This document shows positions 16,478 through 25,409 of a DNA stretch of 64,000 nt, piece after piece (positions within the stretch are counted from its first letter, which is position 1; every line of letters starts with the position of its first letter). Under the pieces are notes generated by a model, which saw only the letters and a program-made list of their open reading frames with translations, was not told where the DNA came from and did not search any database. The stretch is from Clostridiales bacterium (GTDB taxonomy: Bacteria > Bacillota > Clostridia > Christensenellales > Aristaeellaceae): the NCBI GenBank assembly GCA_012520375.1, contig JAAYOH010000099.1:1-64000 (forward strand), given 5' to 3'. Position numbers and translations under genes: made by a program.

Positions 16478-17440
16478 TCAATTCATCTTGACGCGGCGGA
16501 AAATATCCGAGGCAACCGCACCGATGATGATCAAGCCCTTTACCACATACTGGGCATACGGAGTCACCCCGGTCAGGTTGAGGATATTGCTCAGGACGCC
16601 CAGCAAAAGAACGCCCACCATGGTTTTCATCTGGTGGCCTTCGCCGCCGCTCATCAGTGTACCGCCAATAACGGTCGCTGCTATGGCATCGGAATGATAG
16701 TCCTCTCCAAGCGTGGGCTCGCACGACCCCAACCGCGCTGTTCCGATCACAGCGGAAATCGCTGCCAACACGCCGGATATGATGTAAACCAGAATGCGCG
16801 TCTTCTTGACATTGATGCCCGAAAGCCGTGCGACCTCGATATTTCCACCGATAGCGTAGACGCTGCGGCCAAAACGCGTCCTGCCAAGGACGATGGTGGC
16901 AACAATGACAATCAGGAAGTATATATAGACCTGCACCGGTACCTTCAAAAAGTAACTCTGGCCAAGGGCATTATAGGTCGTCGAGGAGGATGCAATGGGC
17001 GTACCGTTGCTGAGGATAAAGGAGCAACCTTTCAGCAGTATGGACATCGCGAGGGTCATAATGAAAGCCGGCATGCCCCGATAGACCATGTATCCATTGC
17101 AGCATCCGATCATTGCTCCCAGGATCAAACCCACCAGGATCGCGCCCATCCAACCCGTACGGGGCATGACAAACATCATGACCATGCCGCACATGCAAAA
17201 AATTGTGCCTACGGACAAATCGATCGCGCCGGAGATGATGACAAACGTCATGCCCGTTGCGAGGATGCCGTTCACTGATACCTGGCGCAACACGTTGGTA
17301 ATGTTCCTCGGATGAAGGAATACCGGCTGCAGGATTGCCGCGACTGCAACGAGCAATACGAAAATCAGAACAATGCCATACTTGCCGCTAAATTCTCCAA
17401 TGTGCTTCGCCACACTCATGCCCGTCTTTTCTTTTTTCAA
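16478..17440 (-). CDS. Sugar ABC transporter permease, RbsC type, 320 aa
   Basis: Eight to ten hydrophobic helices, with the BPD_transp_2 features of RbsC: the N-terminal N-I-T-N-V-L-R-Q segment and the loop near 238-258 (TARLGSCEPTLGEDYHSDAI, then ATVIGGT) that contacts the ATPase. It overlaps the ATPase stop by 4 nt (ATGA), so translation is coupled. It forms the membrane pore of the importer with the neighbouring ATPase. Confidence 0.92.
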   Translation of the reverse strand: MKKEKTGMSVAKHIGEFSGKYGIVLIFVLLVAVAAILQPVFLHPRNITNVLRQVSVNGILATGMTFVIISGAIDLSVGTIFCMCGMVMMFVMPRTGWMGAILVGLILGAMIGCCNGYMVYRGMPAFIMTLAMSILLKGCSFILSNGTPIASSSTTYNALGQSYFLKVPVQVYIYFLIVIVATIVLGRTRFGRSVYAIGGNIEVARLSGINVKKTRILVYIISGVLAAISAVIGTARLGSCEPTLGEDYHSDAIAATVIGGTLMSGGEGHQMKTMVGVLLLGVLSNILNLTGVTPYAQYVVKGLIIIGAVASDIFRRVKMN

Positions 17441-18945
17441 GTGTGAGCACCTCCTATCGCCATTTGCATAATCCTGTTTTCAGTGGCTTCCTCAGAGGAA
17501 AGCTCGCCTTTCAGTTCACCATCGTGCATCACCATGATCCGGTCGCTGACGCCGATTACTTCCGGCAACTCCGAGGACACCATGATGACAGCCACACCGC
17601 CATTTGCCAATTCCCGCATCAGGCGATAAATCTCAACTTTGGCGCCAACATCGATCCCCTTTGTGGGCTCATCGAAAATCAGTACTTTGGCATCGGTAAA
17701 CAACCACTTGCCCACGATGATCTTCTGCTGGTTCCCGCCCGAGAGTTCGCGCACGCGCTTGAAGGCATCGGGGGTCGCCGTGTTCAATACCTTGATATAG
17801 TGATTCGCAACGTCTTCCTCTTTTTTCAGGTCCAGAAACCCAAATTGATTGAGAATACCCTTCATGTTGGCGAGGGTCGTATTGTGCATGATCGAGAATA
17901 TCTGCACCAGGCCCTGGTTCTTCCTGTCCTCGGGGGCCAACGCGACACCTGCCTGTATCGCCTCCTGAGGATGTTTAAACCGTACCGCCTTCCCCTCCAT
18001 CAGCACCTCGCCGCTGACATCGGGCATGGCGCCGAATATGGACATCATGGTCTCTGTCCGCCCCGCACCAATCAAACCGGCAAAGCCAAGGATCTCGCCA
18101 GCATAGGCAGTAAAGCTGACATTCTTTACGCGATCGCCCTGGCAAAGATTGCGCACCTCAAGCACCGGTTTCCCCCGTTTTCCGTCGTGTACGGGATAAT
18201 AGTGCCCCAAATCGCGGCCAACCATTGCCAGGATAATATCATCCTTGGTGCATTCGGCGGTAACCATCTGGCCGCTGTTTGCGCCGTCCTTCAGGACAAA
18301 CACACGATCCGTAATCCGGAAAAGCTCGTCCAGCTTGTGGGTGATGTAGATGATGGTGATCCCTTTTTCTTTCAGGTCCATCATGATCTGGAACATGTAT
18401 TCAATTTCCTTGTCCACCAATGAGCTCGTTGGTTCATCCATGACCAACACCTTGCACTGGTTCACGACGCAGGCACGGCAAATCTCAACCATTTGGCACT
18501 GCGCTATGCTCAAATTGCGCATGGGCGTATTCACATCGATGTCAAGGTCCATGGTCTTGAGTGCGTCTACAGCCTCTGCCTGCATGGCTTTCCAATCCAC
18601 AAGGCCGCTCTTTGTCGTTTTCAGGTTTCCAAGAAACAGGTTTTCAGCGACCGTCAGGTTTCGGAGCACAGAGAGCTCCTGGTATACGATGTTGATCCCC
18701 ATTTCCCGCCCAACGATCGGCGAATTGATTTTGACCCGCTGTCCTTCCAGAATGATTTCTCCGCTGTCCATCGAATAAACACCGGTAAGTACTTTCATCA
18801 ATGTTGACTTACCGGCGCCGTTCTCGCCCACAAGGCCAACGATTTCGCCCTTGTTTAGCGAGATGCTTACATTGTCCAAGGCTTTAACGCCCGGAAACGA
18901 CTTGCATATGTTTCGAAGCTCAAGAATTTGAGGGGCCTCTGCCAT
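17437..18945 (-). CDS. Sugar ABC transporter ATP-binding protein, RbsA/MglA type, 502 aa
   Basis: Two fused ATPase domains. Domain 1 has Walker A GENGAGKST (~37-45) and a degenerate signature (LSIAQCQ), and domain 2 a degenerate Walker A (GLIGAGRTE) and a full signature (LSGGNQQK). This asymmetry is normal for sugar importers of the CUT2 class. ATG 18945 is preferred over the adjacent TTG because GGAGG lies 8 nt before it. First gene after the promoter at 18988-19017. Confidence 0.93.
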   Translation of the reverse strand: MAEAPQILELRNICKSFPGVKALDNVSISLNKGEIVGLVGENGAGKSTLMKVLTGVYSMDSGEIILEGQRVKINSPIVGREMGINIVYQELSVLRNLTVAENLFLGNLKTTKSGLVDWKAMQAEAVDALKTMDLDIDVNTPMRNLSIAQCQMVEICRACVVNQCKVLVMDEPTSSLVDKEIEYMFQIMMDLKEKGITIIYITHKLDELFRITDRVFVLKDGANSGQMVTAECTKDDIILAMVGRDLGHYYPVHDGKRGKPVLEVRNLCQGDRVKNVSFTAYAGEILGFAGLIGAGRTETMMSIFGAMPDVSGEVLMEGKAVRFKHPQEAIQAGVALAPEDRKNQGLVQIFSIMHNTTLANMKGILNQFGFLDLKKEEDVANHYIKVLNTATPDAFKRVRELSGGNQQKIIVGKWLFTDAKVLIFDEPTKGIDVGAKVEIYRLMRELANGGVAVIMVSSELPEVIGVSDRIMVMHDGELKGELSSEEATENRIMQMAIGGAHT

Positions 18946-18987
18946 CAACCGAACCTCCTCTCTTCTTCGATGTTCCTATCATGTTGG

Positions 18988-19017
18988 ATTATAACACACC
19001 ATCATCACGTAAGTCAA
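18988..19017 (-). promoter_or_regulatory. Promoter of the sugar ABC operon
   Basis: Minus strand TTGACT (19017-19012), 18-nt spacer, TATAAT (18993-18988), about 45 nt before the ATPase start. So this operon need not be read from the dehydrogenase upstream. Confidence 0.8.
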
Positions 19018-19530
19018 TATCATCTCTTCAATTTGTTCTCATTTCCTCATCATGCTCGCGCAAATTTCCAGCAATAGACTCAAAACAGGCGCTTCTCGTT
19101 TGTGTTGTTCGTTGACTTCCCCTTTTCTTGATTCACCTCATGGCCGCTGCGCAATTTGCGGGAAACTCCTGTCAATCCCATGCAAACGCGCATATGGTGT
19201 TTTTCCATGCAAAAACTTTTCATCAGGGAAAACGCACCGGTCAACTTCCCTGATGTGATGAAGGAACGTGCAAGGCTCAGCTTGTCAAGGCAGATCGGAA
19301 CACAAACGTTTTTTGATCCAAACCGTCTTTGTCCCGTCCCAGGGCACACCTGCGCGGAGCCGCTCTCGAGACGTTTTGCAGCGCCTCAAACGAAATCCGG
19401 CTCCGCGCAGAATGCCTTTTGCCCGATAGAGAAACCGCCCGGCACAAAACCTTCCTTCCTCCCGCAAAACCCTTCCAAGAAGCATACATCCAAACAAGCT
19501 GACAACTACAGGGAGGTAAGGGCGGTTTGC
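19018..19530. other. Intergenic region with a long inverted repeat
   Basis: No convincing gene is seen. A perfect 12-bp inverted repeat (TGCGCGGAGCCG at 19351-19362, CGGCTCCGCGCA at 19398-19409) brackets 35 nt. It lacks a T run on either strand, so it is not an obvious terminator. Its place 120 nt past the dehydrogenase stop fits a 3'-end stabiliser or a structured leader. Confidence 0.5.
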
Positions 19531-20559
19531 TTACGCCTCGCAATCGACAATTACATGTATTGTGCCTTCCGGCGGGTTGTCCCGCAAACGAAAAGCCTCG
19601 TCCAGCTTGCTCAGCGGGATTTCGTCTGTAATGATCTCTTCGGTATTGATGATGCCATCCGTTACCAACTGGATGCTGTCGTCGAAGAAGCGGCGCATAT
19701 CTATATCGCGTCGCGGTTCTGTCGAGTAAATCTCCAGGCGTTTGCGGTGTACCTTGAAGAAATCTACCGGCTTATTGCACACGCCGATGCAGCCGTACAT
19801 GACAATTTTGCCACACATGGCGCTGAGTTCAATGGCGTCTATCATCCCATCGCCCTCGAGGAGACAGGGAATGACCACGTCGAACCCGTCCGGGAAGTCT
19901 TTCATCAACTGTTCGTACGGATTGGCGGCTTTTTCATCAATTTTATAGGTGTCGGTTGCGCCATAGCTGCGGGCAAGCTCAAGGTTGTAGTCGTGCAAAT
20001 CAGTGACGACGAGCCTGCGCGGAGCGTACAGGCGAAGCACCTGGGTCAAGATCAAACCCGAAACCCCTTGCCCCATGACCAGGACGTTTTTGGACGCATC
20101 GATCCGGGATAGTTCCGCTGCATGAATGATTCCGGGCAGTATTTCTATGAGGCTTACCGCCTTCATGGGGAAATCTTCCGGCAATTTGCGCACATTGAAT
20201 GGATCGCACACGATATATTGTGCAAACGCCCCCCAAACATAGCGGCAAGTAACCTTGTCGCCAACCTTTAGCCCATTTACTTTTTCGCCTACGGAATCGA
20301 TGACGCCCGCTACTTCGTGTCCCAACCGCGCGGGAACACTCACGAATTCCGCAGCGCGCGTCCCGCGATAGGCTTCAAGATCCGACCCGCAGATTCCCAC
20401 CCACTTGATCTTGACCCGAACCTCTCGTTCCGTGGGAACGGGAATGCGCGCATAGCCGGTCATCATTTCAAAGGGTTTCGTCATGATCCCGATACGCTGT
20501 GTATCCTTTGTGGATGAAGGCACCAGTTCCAAATCCGCAAGTGTCATTTTCCTTGCCAT
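19531..20559 (-). CDS. Zinc-dependent alcohol dehydrogenase family protein (sugar-alcohol type), 342 aa
   Basis: Medium-chain dehydrogenase: W-V-G-I-C-G-S-D-L-E-A-Y with the catalytic Cys, then R-L-G-H-E-V-A-G with the His-Glu pair, and a Rossmann stretch NVLVMGQGVSGLILTQVLRL near 166-185. The four-cysteine structural zinc loop common in this family is absent (the region reads VTCRYVWGAFAQYIV). It probably oxidises a polyol or sugar with NAD(P). ATG 20559 has GGAGGTAATGAT directly upstream. It lies 586 nt before the sugar ABC operon on the same strand, so a shared pathway is plausible. Confidence 0.88.
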   Translation of the reverse strand: MARKMTLADLELVPSSTKDTQRIGIMTKPFEMMTGYARIPVPTEREVRVKIKWVGICGSDLEAYRGTRAAEFVSVPARLGHEVAGVIDSVGEKVNGLKVGDKVTCRYVWGAFAQYIVCDPFNVRKLPEDFPMKAVSLIEILPGIIHAAELSRIDASKNVLVMGQGVSGLILTQVLRLYAPRRLVVTDLHDYNLELARSYGATDTYKIDEKAANPYEQLMKDFPDGFDVVIPCLLEGDGMIDAIELSAMCGKIVMYGCIGVCNKPVDFFKVHRKRLEIYSTEPRRDIDMRRFFDDSIQLVTDGIINTEEIITDEIPLSKLDEAFRLRDNPPEGTIHVIVDCEA

Positions 20560-20798
20560 ATCATTACCTCCTTCATATAATTACCTGCTTTGGTTTCACC
20601 ATACTGATCTCCCCTAGCGAGGGAGGAGTATCCCATGTGATATCTACGCATAGCTTTTTTCCGCCCGGTCAATCGCCTTGCGCATACTGTCTGTATGTGC
20701 ATGCCAACGATGTTTCCGGCAGCGCCAGGCAGCTGGGGCTGTACCGGATGGGCCATACGATAGCCCGTCAGCCGCCCTGTCTGGACCGTCCCGAATCC

Positions 20799-21476
20799 TC
20801 AGCCGTTGCCGGTGGGAAAATACCGCCGCAGCGCCATGGCCACGTTCATGATGGGCATGGTCTGCAGCCACACCCGCCCGGGCCCTTGCAGGTGGGTGTT
20901 GAACAGCCCCTCGCCCCCCAGCAGCTTGTTCTTCAGCCCGGGCACCTGCCGGATGTCCATGGAAACCGTGGACTCGAAACCCGCCACATTGCCCGTGTCC
21001 GCAATCAGCTCTTCCCCGGATTTCAGGTGGTACTCCACCAGTTCCCCGTCGATCTCCACAAAGGCCATACCCCGGCCGCTCAGCTTCTGCATGATAAAGC
21101 CTTCGCCGCCAAAAAGGCCGACGCCCAGCTTTTTGTTGAAATGCACCGACAACTGTACCCCGGTTTCAGAGGCCAGGAAAGCGCTCTTCTGCAGGATCAT
21201 CTCCCGGCCCGGCTCGATCTTCAGGGGAAGGATCTGCCCCGGAAAGCTGGAACCAAAGGCGATCATGCCCTGCCCGGAGGATCTGTATACGTTCTGGAAC
21301 ATGCTTTCCCCTGAGAAAGCTTTGCCCAGCATCTTACCCAGGCCGCCGCCCCGGGTCTCCATCTCCATATTGGTAGACATCCAGACCATGGAGCCCCGTT
21401 CGGTCAACATCGCTTCCCCATCGTTCAGGTAGCAGACGACCACCGGGAAACTTCCGCCCTTGATCTCGTATTCCAA
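20799..21476 (-). CDS. AIM24 family protein (TIGR00266-like), 225 aa
   Basis: Beta-rich, glycine-rich protein: M-L-T-E-R-G-S-M-V-W-M-S near 23-34, R-G-G-G-L-G-K near 42-48, then two homologous beta-prism halves ending F-S-T/E-S-T-V repeats and L-L-G-G-E-G-L-F-N-T-H-L-Q-G-P-G-R-V-W near 186-204. This matches the AIM24 family, of uncertain function (linked to the mitochondrial inner membrane in yeast). The start is a TTG at 21476 with GGAGGGG at 7 nt; the nearby ATG is in another frame. Confidence 0.85.
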   Translation of the reverse strand: MEYEIKGGSFPVVVCYLNDGEAMLTERGSMVWMSTNMEMETRGGGLGKMLGKAFSGESMFQNVYRSSGQGMIAFGSSFPGQILPLKIEPGREMILQKSAFLASETGVQLSVHFNKKLGVGLFGGEGFIMQKLSGRGMAFVEIDGELVEYHLKSGEELIADTGNVAGFESTVSMDIRQVPGLKNKLLGGEGLFNTHLQGPGRVWLQTMPIMNVAMALRRYFPTGNG

Positions 21477-21568
21477 ACTGCATCCCCTCCATTTCCTCTG
21501 CGCAAAGTCGCGCTATCTCTAATCCATATTATAGCACAGATCCGGTAACGATACAACACAGAAGACAC

Positions 21569-21602
21569 AAAAGAGGTCGCGGTGCATGCCGCGGCCTCTT
21601 TT
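21569..21602 (-). terminator. Terminator of the 417-aa gene (shared hairpin sequence)
   Basis: A long near-perfect hairpin (AAAAGAGG-CGCGG-TGCATG-CCGCG-CCTCTTTT, one G-T-type mismatch) lies ~80 nt after the stop at 21683. It is a close copy of the one after tRNA-Ala (14911-14942). Confidence 0.7.
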
Positions 21603-21682
21603 GGTTGTAGGCAATACATGAGAATCGCACTTCCTTGAAATCATGGCGCCTTCCCCGCAACAGCAAAGAAACGCCCGGCTTC

Positions 21683-22936
21683 CTACGCTTCTGCCAGGAT
21701 GTAGAGGTTCTCGCCGTCCGTGATCATGCTGTCGAGGCGGCGATACAACAAATCCAAACGCCGCGTGTTCTCGATAAAGGGCTGCATGCAGGAATCCTCC
21801 AGCGGAGCGAATGTCTCCAGTTTCTTCGAGACCGTATCCTCATTATACTGCCCGAGAGATTCGCCTACGCTGATCAAAGCTTCGTCCACGGGGCCTTTGC
21901 TCAGAACGGGAACGGAAGCCATCGCCTGCCCAATCGTCTTGGCAGCGCTTCCCAGGCCGCCAATCAGCTGTGCCTCGATGGCGCTGCGCTGGTAGTTTGC
22001 GATCTGAGAACGGCATTCGCTATAAAGCTTCGAATACTTTTTGGCATGGGACTCCATCTTTTTTGCAACAGCAGAAGCCGCTTCAAGGTTCTTCTGAAGC
22101 ATGACTTCCAGAAAAGAGGCGTAGGCATAGAGGTAGCTGGCCAGTTGAAACTCGTAGAATTCGTTCATCACGGCATCCAGCAGGTTCTGTGCTATCTGTA
22201 CACCGTGGATGGCCCTTTGCTTCCGCAATTCCCGGCCGATTTGCTCCTCGTAAAACAGGATGTCCTGGTGGGCTTCCCGCTTGATATCCTGTACGGCCAC
22301 AACGCGAAGGGCGCACATCTTTTCGTTGTGACAATCCCTTTTGTACTCCTCCGTAATTTCAGCCAACATATTCAGGTTGCCGCGCTGCCTGGATTGCTTC
22401 TCCAATTTCAGGAATTGGAGAATCTCTTCGGCTTTTTCCTGCAGGGCATCCAGTTTCTTGTCAATGTTGATCAAAGCCGCGGCAACAGCCATGGTCATCG
22501 GATTGAAGGGGATGACCGTGGAGGTGTTTGTCGTCAACGGCAAGCCGTCAAGCTGCTGAAAGCGCATGCGGCCTACGATTTTGTTGTCAGGTCCCAGAAT
22601 ATTTCCCGAATGACCCTTCCCCTTGTCAATCATTTTTCCGATGACGCCTTGGGGCCATATGCCTACGAACACGGGCTTGTCGGTCGCTATGCGGGTGGTG
22701 GCCGTCTTTGCAATCGTTCTCGCAGCATTGGGCAAGGTGGGAAAAGCTGCACCCAAAGCAGCTATGCCCGTCAGCGGCGCCTTCTGATACCTGCTCAGAT
22801 TCACGTCGGATGCCCGGATGATCGGGAAGTCAGCAGCCGTCAAAAGTGCGTTGGTGTTGGCATTATCGGCATGGTATTCCTGGACAGCGATCTCTTTTTT
22901 GCTGTTCAACGACTTCATCAATTTTTTCAGAGCCAT
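21683..22936 (-). CDS. Hypothetical helical protein, 417 aa
   Basis: No family recognised. A mixed N-terminal ~150 residues (including VFVGIWPQGVIGKMIDKGKG and GRMRFQQLDGLPLTTN) leads into a long helical, probably coiled-coil region (~155-340; KKLDALQEKAEEILQFLKLE and later KKMESHAKKYSKLYSECR). A short small-residue stretch (LIGGLGSAAKTIGQAMASV) near 345-365 follows. No signal peptide. ATG 22936 has GGAG 10 nt upstream. It could be a structural or membrane-associated protein. Confidence 0.6.
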   Translation of the reverse strand: MALKKLMKSLNSKKEIAVQEYHADNANTNALLTAADFPIIRASDVNLSRYQKAPLTGIAALGAAFPTLPNAARTIAKTATTRIATDKPVFVGIWPQGVIGKMIDKGKGHSGNILGPDNKIVGRMRFQQLDGLPLTTNTSTVIPFNPMTMAVAAALINIDKKLDALQEKAEEILQFLKLEKQSRQRGNLNMLAEITEEYKRDCHNEKMCALRVVAVQDIKREAHQDILFYEEQIGRELRKQRAIHGVQIAQNLLDAVMNEFYEFQLASYLYAYASFLEVMLQKNLEAASAVAKKMESHAKKYSKLYSECRSQIANYQRSAIEAQLIGGLGSAAKTIGQAMASVPVLSKGPVDEALISVGESLGQYNEDTVSKKLETFAPLEDSCMQPFIENTRRLDLLYRRLDSMITDGENLYILAEA

Positions 22937-23113
22937 TCCGGCATCTCCATACAGACGGTCGAATACTGTTTGGGTACACTATACAAGGGTATCTCTCCTA
23001 GTTCTCATCAAGAGGTCAAGCGCCGACTCGTCTTATGCATTGACGATAGCAGCCGCTTTTCCTGTCCCTGCACTTTTAAAAGGGGCGTATGACCCTCACT
23101 ACGCATTCCGTCC

Positions 23114-23569
23114 TTACTCTTCCAGCTTTTCGATAAATTTTTCCCAATCGTAGCTTCCATTCGATACCGTCTTGATCTTGGTTTTCCCATCCCCATACCA
23201 TACCTTGAAAGTAGTATATCTGTACTCCCGGTACGTCCGCCGCGCCGTAGCCCCGCCGATGATCGCGCCAACCGGGCCGCCTAACCATTCCCCGATCATC
23301 GCCCGTCCAGCGGTTTCAAGCAATCCTCCGCCAGAACCCCTTGTCACGCTGTACCCGTCGAGGATCCTTGTCTTTACCACCGTTTGCGCAAGTTTCTTCC
23401 TTTCCCGTTCTTCCCGATGTTTCCGGAACCGTACTTCCTCAACCGGATCAATACCACCGTTTTCGCGCTTGCGTCGCTCACTTCGGATATCTGAAACAGT
23501 CGCGATTATCGCGAAAACTAGAACTTCCACAACGACTACGGCAGCCCAAATTTTATCGCTTTGGCTCAC
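23114..23569 (-). CDS. Membrane-anchored small protein with glycine-rich segment, 151 aa
   Basis: The start chosen is GTG 23569, preceded by GGAGGAGGAGGGAG; longer in-frame starts lack this. An N-terminal hydrophobic helix (~8-24) is followed by a basic, charged stretch (~25-65). A glycine-zipper-like segment (GEWLGGPVGAIIGGATA, ~90-106) and a C-terminal ~40 residues ending in W-E-K-F-I-E-K-L-E-E follow. No known family. Lies head-to-tail after the uncertain 24041 frame. Confidence 0.5.
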   Translation of the reverse strand: MSQSDKIWAAVVVVEVLVFAIIATVSDIRSERRKRENGGIDPVEEVRFRKHREERERKKLAQTVVKTRILDGYSVTRGSGGGLLETAGRAMIGEWLGGPVGAIIGGATARRTYREYRYTTFKVWYGDGKTKIKTVSNGSYDWEKFIEKLEE

Positions 23570-23639
23570 GCAATCTCCCTCCTCCTCCCACACCAAGTGA
23601 ATCTGCTGATTCCCAGCGCCTCGCAGCATTCCGCTACCG

Positions 23640-24041
23640 TCAATTCTCCCTCTTTTTGTTTTTCCGGGAATTTTCGAACTCCGGTATCCCCTTCGTCTTG
23701 CGCCCCTCCCGCCAACCTTTTCGAGCAGCCCGGCAAGTCGCCTTCCCCGCCGCCGTTCGCTCCACAATCGCACCTCGCTCAAATTCGGTATGGGGAAACA
23801 AGGTCGCCATCACCGGCTTTGATGGATCACACTTTTTCACGCTAAAGGGAAACTGATCTGTGGTTCGTGAAAACCGAGAAACCACACCATCCCGCAACAC
23901 GGTTCCCATTGGTACCATTATACGCTGGAACGAATCGAAAGTAAAGGGTTTGTTGCTGCGGATCCAGAACAATGCATCAGAAAGTCCACGATATTCAAAA
24001 GCGTCCAGGCGTATCCTCTCCCGACTTGTTCCCTGCCACAC
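23640..24041 (-). CDS. Possible hypothetical protein, 133 aa
   Basis: A GTG-started frame without a clear ribosome binding site. The first ~90 residues look protein-like (e.g. RSNKPFTFDSFQRIMVPMG), and the tail is rich in Lys/Arg. It starts 13 nt after the fucosidase stop and could be co-transcribed with it. No family recognised and it may not be real. Confidence 0.3.
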   Translation of the reverse strand: MWQGTSRERIRLDAFEYRGLSDALFWIRSNKPFTFDSFQRIMVPMGTVLRDGVVSRFSRTTDQFPFSVKKCDPSKPVMATLFPHTEFERGAIVERTAAGKATCRAARKGWREGRKTKGIPEFENSRKNKKREN

Positions 24042-24053
24042 ACTGGCTGCCGG

Positions 24054-25322
24054 TTACCGGAAGAAGTTCTCCAACTTCACGTGGATGGGATACTCGTCGC
24101 CCGCTTGAACCGGCAGCGCCGCATCTGCAATCGGAAGCCGAACGGAAGACGTCCCTACGGCAAGCCCGTCCACGATGGCATACAAATCCCGCCCTTTTCG
24201 GGTATAAAAAGCCGTGGCGCCGCCCGGAAGCGCATCCTGTTGCCGGTCCCTCCAAGGCCGGGTGCCGTAGATGGACTCACCGTGCGCCTTCATCCACGCG
24301 CCAAGCTTTTTCAACCGGTCCACCTGGATCTCCGGGATCACGCCGTCCGCCCTCGGGCCGACGTTGATCAGCAGGTTTCCGTTATGGCTCACAGAATCCA
24401 CCAGGATGCGCACCAGGGTTCGCCCGGAGATGACGGTCTCGTCCCCTTCGTTCCGGTTGTAGCCGAAAGATAGTCCCAGTCCCCGGCACATCTCCCACTT
24501 CTTGTCCAGCGTCCGCGTCCCGTGCAGGTATTCGGCGGTTGTGTAATCGCAAAAATCCATATCCCACCGGTCGTTGATCACGCCCTCCGGCACGGTGTTG
24601 TAATAGTGGGCAAACAAATGCTTCAGGTCTTCGCGCCCTTTTTCCGGCCAGCCGATATCGTTCCACAGGACGGACGGATGGTAGCGATCCACCAGTTCCA
24701 ACGCCTGGTTGTACGAGTAGTCCGCGAAGGCATAGGTGTGGTTGTAGCTGTCCTCGTTGTTATGCCTCAGCCTCGGACGGTCAAATGTGGTCCAGTCGAA
24801 GAGACCCGAGAAGTACGTACCCATCCTGAGGCCCTCCCCACGGACGGCCCCGGTCAGGTCCCCCACCAGGTCGCGCTTCGGCCCGAGTTTGGCCGCGTTG
24901 TAATCGGTGTACTTGGACGGGAACAGGCAGAAGCCGTCGTGGTGTTTGGTGGTCAACACGACGTACCCGGCCCCCGCCTCCTTGAATAGTTTTGCCCATT
25001 CCCCAGGGTCCCACTGCTCGCAGGTGAATTGTTCCGCAAAGCGCTCGTAGTGAAAGTCCTTCCCGTACATCTCGTCGTGGTGCTTCCGCGCCGGGGAATC
25101 CTTGATGCGGATGGTGTTCAGGTACCATTCCGCGTAGGGGTTGTGCCGATGCCACGCTTCTTCGGAAGGCTCACCGCCCAATTCCCAGGTAACTTCGGCC
25201 CATGCGGGTACCGAGTACAACCCCCAGTGGATGAAGATGCCAAGCTTGCAGTCGTCGTACCATTCGGGCAATGCATGGGTTTTGATGCTCTCCCAGGTCG
25301 GTTCGAAAATTTCGTTCTTCAT
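24054..25322 (-). CDS. Alpha-L-fucosidase, GH29, 422 aa
   Basis: Typical GH29 barrel: LGIFIHWGLYSVPAW near 24-38, the W-D-P-G-E-W-A-K-L-F segment, TTKHHDGFCLFPSKYTDYNA near 125-145, and the nucleophile Asp in PSVLWNDIGWP near 224-234. It removes terminal alpha-L-fucose with retention. No signal peptide, so it acts in the cytosol on imported oligosaccharides. ATG 25322 has AAAGGA at 10 nt. A C-terminal beta-sandwich is short. Last enzyme of a fucosylated-glycan locus. Confidence 0.93.
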   Translation of the reverse strand: MKNEIFEPTWESIKTHALPEWYDDCKLGIFIHWGLYSVPAWAEVTWELGGEPSEEAWHRHNPYAEWYLNTIRIKDSPARKHHDEMYGKDFHYERFAEQFTCEQWDPGEWAKLFKEAGAGYVVLTTKHHDGFCLFPSKYTDYNAAKLGPKRDLVGDLTGAVRGEGLRMGTYFSGLFDWTTFDRPRLRHNNEDSYNHTYAFADYSYNQALELVDRYHPSVLWNDIGWPEKGREDLKHLFAHYYNTVPEGVINDRWDMDFCDYTTAEYLHGTRTLDKKWEMCRGLGLSFGYNRNEGDETVISGRTLVRILVDSVSHNGNLLINVGPRADGVIPEIQVDRLKKLGAWMKAHGESIYGTRPWRDRQQDALPGGATAFYTRKGRDLYAIVDGLAVGTSSVRLPIADAALPVQAGDEYPIHVKLENFFR

Positions 25323-25409
25323 GGCGGTCAGTTCCTTTCTTAAGAATCGAGGCGATGGCACATCGCGCCTGCCCCTCGTTGACCTGCATTCCGCGCTCTC
25401 TTCCCTGAA

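Noticed and set aside
20560-20798. Possible regulator fragment with an HTH-like stretch upstream of the dehydrogenase
   Set aside because: Only a short resemblance, no start signal, frame closed quickly; treated as non-coding.
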